From the NCBI GenBank assembly GCA_964453855.1, contig CAYVRN010000008.1, positions 1 to 64,000 of the forward strand: a stretch of DNA of 64,000 nt. Reading direction: 5' to 3'. Position 1 is the stretch's first letter. Every line of letters begins with the position of its first letter. Below, piece after piece: positions 58,300-64,000 of the stretch. The stretch is from JASMHC01 sp964453855. GTDB lineage: Bacteria; Pseudomonadota; Alphaproteobacteria; Rhodobacterales; Rhodobacteraceae. The notes under the pieces were generated by a model. The model did not search any database. It saw only the letters and a list, made by a program, of their open reading frames with translations, and had not been told where the DNA came from. The position numbers and the translations under genes are program-made.

Positions 58300-61052
58300 A
58301 TGAGCACACGTTTAGCCACAGGCGGTCGCCTTCTGAACAAATCCAAAGCTGTTGAGTTCAGCTTCAACGGCAAACGCCTTAGGGGCTACGAAGGCGACAC
58401 GCTCGCCTCGGCGCTTCTGGCCAACAATCAGATGATGGTCGGCCGTTCGTTCAAATACCATCGCCCGCGGGGGGTGGTTGCCAGCGGCGCGGAAGAGCCT
58501 AACGCGCTATTCAACATGGGCGAGGGGTCGAAATTCGAACCCAACCAGCGCGCCACCACGACCGAGTTGTTTGATGGTCTCAAAGTCACCTCGCAAAACC
58601 ACTGGCCGACGCTGGAATTCGACGTGGGCGCAATCAACACCTACCTCGCGCGCTTCCTGCCGGCGGGCTTCTATTACAAGATGTTCATTCATCCGCGCAG
58701 CTTCTGGAAGCACATCTACGAACCCTTCGTGCGTCAGTCTGCCGGTCTGGGTAAAGCGCCTGACAAAGAACTGAAAGACGCCGACACCTACGAACACTTC
58801 TATTTCTTTGCCGATGTTGTTGTTGTCGGTGGCGGGGTTGCCGGTCTGCAAGCCGCAAAAGCTGCGGCGGCGTCGGGCAAAAAGGTTCTGCTGATGGAGC
58901 AGACCGCACATTGGGGTGGTCGTGCGGCGGTTGACGGCGGCACTGTTGACGGCCAGCCAGTGGCTGACTGGATCGACGCCACGGTGGCCGAGCTTGAGGC
59001 GATGGAGAACGTCACCCTGCGCAGCCGTATGATGGCTTCGGGCGTTTATGACCACGGTTATGTACTGGGTTACGAACGTCTGCGCGATCATGCCCCTGAT
59101 GAAAAAGGCCCGCGTCACCGCCTATGGCGCATCCGTGCCGGCCACATTGTGACGGCAACCGGGGCCATTGAACGCCCGCTTTCCTTTGCAGGAAACGACG
59201 TACCGGGTGTGCTTCTGGCATCAGCGGTCCGCGATTATGCAGTGAACTGGGGCGTCAGCATTGGCGACCGTACTGTGGTTGTCACCAATAACGACGATGC
59301 CTACCGCACCGCGATCAGCCTGAAAGAGCTAGGCATGGAAGTGCCCGCGATCATCGACGCCCGTGCAAACGGCGGCGGCGCTTTGGCCGACAAAGCACGC
59401 GAAATGGGGATCCGTGTTGAAAACGGCAAAGCCGTGGTCAAGGTCAAAGGCAGCAAGCGCGTAGAAGGCGTGGCGATTGGACTGCAAGCTGGCGAAGGCG
59501 CTGTTCTGGAAAGCATCGCGTGCGAATGCGTTGCGATGTCGGGCGGATGGTCTCCGGTCGTGCACCTTTGGTCGCATTGTGGCGGTAAGCTGATTTGGGA
59601 CGAAGCCGATCAATTTTTCCGCCCCGATCCTAACCGCGCGCCCACTGGTGACGATGGTCAACCGTTTGTGAGCACCGCAGGTACCGCCTCGGGTGTGCTG
59701 GGATTGGGCGACGTACTTGCCGATGCAACAAACGCGGGGGCAGGGGCCGCAGGCACCAAAGCGCCAAAAGCTCCGGCGGGCGATGCCCGTGACGAAACGG
59801 CTATGGAAGCCGTGTGGATGATGCCTCAGGGCGCTTCCATGAAGCTGAAAACGAAAATGTGGCTGGACCCGCAGAACGACGTGAAAGTCTCGGACGTGCA
59901 GCTCGCGGCCCGCGAAGGTTATGAAAGCGTCGAGCACACCAAGCGTTATACCACGTTGGGCATGGCGACCGATCAGGGCAAGCTTTCTAACATCAACGGT
60001 CTTGCGATCCTGTCGGGCGCGCTGAACCAGCCGATCCCGCAGACCGGCACCACCACGTTCCGTCCGCCCTACACGCCGATCTCGATGGGCGCGATTGCGG
60101 GCGAGGCGCGCGGCGATGTATTCCAACCACTGCGCCGCACTCCGATGCAGGATTGGCACGATGCGCATAACCCGTTCTATGAACCGGTGGGCCATTGGAA
60201 GCGGCCTTACTGCTATCCGCGTGCTGGTGAAACCAATGCGCAGGCGGTCGAGCGCGAGATCAACCAGACCCGCAACTCGGTGGGCATGCTGGATGCCTCG
60301 ACCCTTGGCAAGCTGATTGTCAAAGGACCGGATGCGGGCAAGTTTCTGGATATGCTCTACACAAACATGATGAGCACCCTGAAACCTGGCAAATGCCGCT
60401 ACGGTTTGATGTGTTCCGAAAACGGTTTCCTTTCAGACGACGGTGTGGTCGCGCGGATCGACGAAGATACCTTCCTGTGCCACACCACCACTGGCGGCGC
60501 AGATCGCATCCACGCCCATATGGAAGAGTGGCTGCAGACCGAATGGTGGGACATGAAGGTGTACGTCGCTAACGTGACCGAGCAATACGCCCAGATCGCA
60601 GTCGTTGGCCCGAATGCCCGCAAGGTTTTGGAAAAGCTGGGCGGTATGGATGTGTCCAAAGACGCACTGGCCTTTATGGAATGGAAAGACGGCAAGTTGG
60701 GCGAATTTGACGCTCGTGTGTACCGTATTTCATTCTCGGGCGAGCTGTCCTACGAAATTGCGGTTCCAGCCAGCCAAGGTGCGGCCTTCTGGGATGCGTT
60801 AATGGCGGCGGGTGAAGAGTTTGGCGTCATGCCTTACGGCACCGAAGCGCTGCACGTCATGCGGGCCGAGAAAGGCTTTATCATGATCGGCGACGAAACC
60901 GATGGTACCGTGATCCCGCAGGATCTGATGCTGCACTGGGCGATTTCGAAGAAGAAAGAGGACTACCTGGGCAAACGCGCGCAGGAGCGTAGCCATATGG
61001 CCGATCCGAACCGCTGGAAACTGGTGGGACTGGAAACGGTGGATGGCTCGGT
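58300..61052 (+). CDS. soxA: Sarcosine oxidase subunit alpha (3' end lost in assembly gap)
   Basis: 917 residues of the large subunit are readable. Domains in order: a 2Fe-2S-like N-terminal fold without cluster cysteines (FNGKRLRGYEGDTLASALLAN), an NAD/FAD-type dinucleotide domain (VVVGGGVAGLQAAKAAAASG), and the tetrahydrofolate-binding GcvT-like part (RNSVGMLDASTLGKLIVKGPD, AISKKKEDYLGKRAQERS). The enzyme passes the methyl carbon to tetrahydrofolate. The reading frame runs into 100 N bases at 61053, so about 80 C-terminal residues expected for the family are missing. The open frame through the N run is artificial. Confidence 0.94.
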
Positions 61053-61152
61053 NNNNNNNNNNNNNNNNNNNNNNNNNNNNNNNNNNNNNNNNNNNNNNNN
61101 NNNNNNNNNNNNNNNNNNNNNNNNNNNNNNNNNNNNNNNNNNNNNNNNNNNN
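61053..61152. other. 100-N assembly gap
   Basis: Exactly 100 N residues, the usual placeholder for a gap of unknown size. It separates soxA from soxG. The missing C terminus of SoxA plus the start of SoxG would need about 250-280 bases, so the true gap is probably longer than shown. Confidence 0.99.
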
Positions 61153-61698
61153 AGCGCACTGAATGGCGTGTCCTTCACAGGTATCGCCAAAATCGAGGAA
61201 GCCGGATTGCAGGGCATGATCACCCTGCGCGGGGATTTCGCGTCGCAGGGATTCAAGGATGCCTTGAAAAAACTGACCGGCCGCGTGGCCCCGAAAACCC
61301 GCGAAACCTATGCTGCCAAAGGCCGCCGCGTTTTGTGGATGTCACCGGACGAACTGATGATCTTGACCGATTACGCGTCGGTGCAGGATGATCTGGCGAC
61401 TTTGACAGATGCCTTGAGTGGCGAGCATGCCTTGGCCGTTAATGTGTCAGATGCGCGTGCGTTGTTCCGCATCACAGGCGAAAGCGCACGCGAAGTGATC
61501 GGCAAGCTGGCCCCCGTTGATATGGGTGCCTTCGAAGTAGGCGATGTGCGCCGCACCCGTCTGGCGCAGGTTGCTGCGGCGTTCTGGCTGACGGAAGCTG
61601 GAGATTTCGAGCTGGTGTGCTTCCGCTCGGTCGCACAATATGTCTTTGATTTGCTCAGCGTTGCTGCTCAAGAGGGCAGTGAAGTGGGCGTCTATTAA
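61153..61698 (+). CDS. soxG: Sarcosine oxidase subunit gamma (5' end lost in assembly gap)
   Basis: 181 residues read from the gap edge to the stop, starting SALNGVSFTGIAKIEEAGLQ, close to the N terminus of SoxG, so only a few residues and the start codon are missing. Later motifs are TLRGDF, VLWMSPDELMIL, NVSDARALFRITG and DFELVCFRSV, matching the gamma subunit with its GcvT-like fold. It is the fourth subunit of the heterotetramer. Confidence 0.92.
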   Translation, partial: SALNGVSFTGIAKIEEAGLQGMITLRGDFASQGFKDALKKLTGRVAPKTRETYAAKGRRVLWMSPDELMILTDYASVQDDLATLTDALSGEHALAVNVSDARALFRITGESAREVIGKLAPVDMGAFEVGDVRRTRLAQVAAAFWLTEAGDFELVCFRSVAQYVFDLLSVAAQEGSEVGVY

Positions 61699-61703
61699 TC
61701 AGG

Positions 61704-61760
61704 CAAGGGGGGCTGTCTGCCCCCCTTGGACCCCCGAGGATATTTCCTGACAAAAGAAAT
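61704..61760 (-). repeat. Intergenic hairpin repeat, copy D (reverse orientation)
   Basis: Read on the minus strand: TTTCTTTTGTCAG then GAAATATCC, TCGGGGGTCC, and a ten-base stem CAAGGGGGGC/GCCCCCCTTG with loop AGACA. It follows soxG and so may act as its terminator, but lies in the opposite orientation to copies A-C and E. Confidence 0.8.
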
Positions 61761-61843
61761 TGGCTTTTCACTCTTGACCTTGGGGGGGCTGGCCCTCCAT
61801 CTATGGGCAGAGAGACAACGCACGAATAGGAGAGGGTATCCCC

Positions 61844-62443
61844 ATGGCATTCGAACTTCCTGATCTACCTTATGCACACGACGCACTTGCCGATCTTGGC
61901 ATGTCAGCCGAGACGCTGGAGTATCACCACGATCTTCACCACAACGCCTATGTCACCAACGGTAACGCAGCAATTGCTGGCACCGAGTGGGAAGGCAAGT
62001 CGATGGAAGAGATCATCACCGGCACATACAATGCGTCGGCGGTTGCGCAGAACGGCATCTTCAACAACATCAGCCAGCTTTGGAACCACAACCAGTTCTG
62101 GGAAATGATGGGTCCCGGCAAGTCGGCGATGCCAAGCGAGCTTGAAAAAGCCCTGGTCGAAAGCTTTGGCTCGGTTGACGAGTTCAAGGCACAGTTTTCG
62201 GCAGCAGGCGCTGGTCAGTTCGGCTCGGGCTGGTGCTGGTTGGTCAAAGACACCGATGGTGGTCTGAAAGTAACCAAGACCGAAAACGGCGTGAACCCGC
62301 TGTGCTTTGGTCAGACTGCGCTTCTGGGTTGTGACGTGTGGGAGCACAGCTACTATATCGACTTCCGCAACAAGCGCCCTGCATATCTGTCGAACTTCCT
62401 GGACAATCTGGTAAACTGGGAAAACGTCGCGTCGCGGATGTAA
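61844..62443 (+). CDS. sodB: Superoxide dismutase (Fe/Mn family)
   Basis: The enzyme dismutates superoxide in the cytoplasm. The 199 residues have metal ligands H28 (LEYHHDLHHNAYV), the His of NISQLWNHNQFW, and the Asp and His of CDVWEHSYYIDF. The GAGQFGSGWCWLV block and the overall length fit the Fe-type SodB group. An AGGAGAGGG site precedes the ATG. A strong terminator follows, so it is a single-gene transcript. Confidence 0.96.
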   Translation: MAFELPDLPYAHDALADLGMSAETLEYHHDLHHNAYVTNGNAAIAGTEWEGKSMEEIITGTYNASAVAQNGIFNNISQLWNHNQFWEMMGPGKSAMPSELEKALVESFGSVDEFKAQFSAAGAGQFGSGWCWLVKDTDGGLKVTKTENGVNPLCFGQTALLGCDVWEHSYYIDFRNKRPAYLSNFLDNLVNWENVASRM

Positions 62444-62468
62444 GCTGGTTTTCAGTGCAAAAATTCAG

Positions 62469-62498
62469 AAGGTCCGGGGCGTGCTTCGGACCTTTTTT
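62469..62498 (+). terminator. Intrinsic terminator of sodB
   Basis: AAGGTCCG and CGGACCTT form an eight-base stem with a ten-base loop, followed by T residues to 62498. It lies 26 bases after the sodB stop. Confidence 0.85.
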
Positions 62499-62607
62499 AT
62501 ACTAAAGAGAAAATTCCTGTCACAATGCTTTCTAACAGAGCCGAGATTTGCCCGTTAATATAGGTGTGCGCAAGCATTCAAGGAAATTCCAAACCAAGGA
62601 ACAACGA

Positions 62608-64000
62608 TTGGAAATAACGGAACGGAAGCTTGAAATATTGCCGACACTTCGGCGGAATCTCTGGCGGATTATTCTGTCGGGTGTGCTGGGCATGTGCACG
62701 CTTCCGGTTGTTGCAACCTTGGTGCATCAGGAAGTTCTTCCGCTTTACCGATATTTGGTGCCCATGACCGCAGGGGCGACGATCGGACTGTTTGTTGCCT
62801 TGTCGTTGTCGTTTCTTGCGGAGACTAGGCGGCAACATTTACAGAGGCTAAAAGACCAGCGCGAGTTTATACGGCAGCTCAAGTTGAGCGAGGAGCGGCT
62901 TTCGATTGCTTTGAATGGATCGAATGACGGGCTGTTTGACTGGAATATTAAAACCGGAGATGTTGTTTTCTCGCCAAGTTTTGCAAAAATTCTTGGCTAT
63001 CACGAAGACGATCTAACGCAGTCGTCTGAAGATTTGCAAAGGCTAGTTCATCCCCACGACCGCGCGCGCCTTGCAAATCTGGTGGAAGAGTTCATCGCGG
63101 GGGCTGTTCCCGTTTTCGATACGGAAATTCAGATCAGGCATAAGGACGGACACTTTCTGACGGTTCTGCTGAGGGCCTCGCTTCTGCATGGCGAAAATGA
63201 CGAGGTGCGACTGATCGGCACCATGCTGGATGTATCCGCGCGCAGGACGTTGCAACAGGAAAAAGATGCGGCCATCGCGGCAAGTCGGGCCAAATCGGCA
63301 TTTCTGGCAAATATGAGCCATGAAATCCGCACACCGATTAATGGCGTTTTGGGCATGGCTGAGTTGCTTTTTAAAACTGAACTGGACTATGGGCAGCGTG
63401 AAATGCTGTCGACGATCCAGTCCTCGTCGAAGACTTTGATTAGAATTATCAGCGACATTCTGGATATGTCGAAAATCGAGGCGGGCGAACTGGCAATAGA
63501 CCCGCAGCCGGTCGATTTGACGAAGTTGGCTCAAGAGGTTGTAGAGTTGATGCTACCCGCTGCTGATAGTCGTAACGTGCGGCTGGCAGTTTCGTTTTCG
63601 GATGACGTCTATCCCTATGTATTGTTGGATGGCGAGCGCTTGAAGCAAGTGCTGTTCAATTTGCTCAGCAATGCAGTCAAATTCAGTGATGGAAACATGC
63701 GTGATGAAATGGGGCGAGTCACACTTGGCGTCACCCAATGGGATGACACGTCGCTGATTTTCACGGTCAACGATAATGGCATTGGCATTGCACCCGAAAA
63801 ACTGCCCTATTTGTTTAAACCGTTCACCCAAGCCGATGAAGGTACATCGCGGGTGTTTGGCGGGACCGGACTGGGACTGTCTATTTCGCGCCGGTTGGCC
63901 GAGCTGATGGGCGGAAGTTTGACTGCCGAAAGTACATTGGGCGAAGGCGCGACTTTTTTCTTGCGCGTTCGGGTTCGTAAAGTAGACCCGTCCGAAGTGC
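62608..64000 (+). CDS. Membrane PAS-domain sensor histidine kinase (3' end outside window)
   Basis: An open frame runs from a TTG start (AAGGA site seven bases upstream) to the window end, 464 full codons. Two membrane helices (about 24-42 and 52-72) are followed by a short coiled coil. A PAS/PAC domain follows (about 95-205: NGSNDGLFDWNIKTGDVVF, then IGTMLDVSARR). The HisKA dimerisation domain has FLANMSHEIRTPINGVLG with the phospho-acceptor His, and the HATPase domain has N box NLLSNAVKFS, G1 NDNGIGIAP and G2 GGTGLGLSI. A GTG at 62566 is an alternative start. A receiver domain could follow outside the window (hybrid kinase type). Confidence 0.9.
   Translation, partial: MEITERKLEILPTLRRNLWRIILSGVLGMCTLPVVATLVHQEVLPLYRYLVPMTAGATIGLFVALSLSFLAETRRQHLQRLKDQREFIRQLKLSEERLSIALNGSNDGLFDWNIKTGDVVFSPSFAKILGYHEDDLTQSSEDLQRLVHPHDRARLANLVEEFIAGAVPVFDTEIQIRHKDGHFLTVLLRASLLHGENDEVRLIGTMLDVSARRTLQQEKDAAIAASRAKSAFLANMSHEIRTPINGVLGMAELLFKTELDYGQREMLSTIQSSSKTLIRIISDILDMSKIEAGELAIDPQPVDLTKLAQEVVELMLPAADSRNVRLAVSFSDDVYPYVLLDGERLKQVLFNLLSNAVKFSDGNMRDEMGRVTLGVTQWDDTSLIFTVNDNGIGIAPEKLPYLFKPFTQADEGTSRVFGGTGLGLSISRRLAELMGGSLTAESTLGEGATFFLRVRVRKVDPSEV

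Noticed and set aside
58300..61698. Single 1132-residue SoxA-SoxG fusion protein
   Set aside because: The frame only stays open because N codons are not stops; the two sides are separate subunits.

Overview
The window looks like a chromosomal segment of a marine alphaproteobacterium of the Rhodobacteraceae (Roseobacter group). The sequence-based reasons are: a SAM-II riboswitch in front of metZ; a LexA box of the alphaproteobacterial type (GAAC-N7-GAAC); a heterotetrameric sarcosine oxidase operon; glyQ and glyS separated by a small DUF6446-like gene; and several small families that I know mainly from Rhodobacterales (DUF2842-, DUF6524- and DUF6446-like). Species is not resolvable from the sequence alone. 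Genes are packed tightly, many overlap by 1-8 bases, and there is no gene-free stretch longer than about 210 bases. I found no insertion sequence, prophage or CRISPR array.

Layout. 1-3.5 kb: a partial CAU-anticodon tRNA, purM-purN, rnd and sufE. 3.5-6.7 kb (minus strand): a complete polar amino-acid ABC importer. 6.9-11.4 kb (minus): a PhnD-like binding protein coupled to a TerB-like protein, a DUF1330 protein, rlmJ, pyrG and secG. 11.5-13.1 kb: a cobalt-type nitrile hydratase operon. 13.1-18 kb: a DUF6524-like protein, purA, a DUF2842 protein, a large acidic protein of unknown function, and thiamine pyrophosphokinase. 18-25 kb: a DMT exporter with sdaA, then rpiA-gor and hflK-hflC-DUF2065. 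25-30 kb: a DegP/DegQ protease, a PfkB-type kinase, a lipoprotein, an orphan DnaE2 C-terminal OB domain behind a LexA box, a ferredoxin and an FG-GAP-like secreted protein. 30-36.6 kb: purD, xseA, ftsY, a DMT protein, a YciB-like septation protein, and metZ under SAM-II control. 36.7-45 kb: folE2, trkH, an inactive protease-fold protein, glyQ, a DUF6446-like protein and glyS. 45-56 kb: a divergent PPDK, a SleB hydrolase, folB-folP, a DMT protein, TauE/SafE with a PhyH-like oxygenase, a small RTX protein, DUF1289, ruvX and ccmI. 56-61.7 kb: soxB, tfoX-like, soxD, soxA and soxG, interrupted by a 100-N assembly gap. 61.8-64 kb: sodB and the 5' part of a membrane PAS histidine kinase.

Most of the segment is housekeeping. 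Purine synthesis (purM, purN, purD, purA), CTP synthesis (pyrG), folate (folE2, folB, folP) and one-carbon/serine/glycine metabolism (sox genes, sdaA, glyQS) recur through it. The accessory content is modest.

The points most worth a second look are: the SOS-box-linked orphan OB domain; a predicted leaderless promoter with an inverted repeat over the start codon of the PPDK-like gene; a five-copy family of intergenic hairpin repeats; a serine-protease fold that has lost its whole catalytic triad; the coupled PhnD-like/TerB pair; the dihydroneopterin aldolase with an unexplained C-terminal domain; and the apparent 1132-residue SoxA-SoxG fusion, which is an artefact of the N gap.
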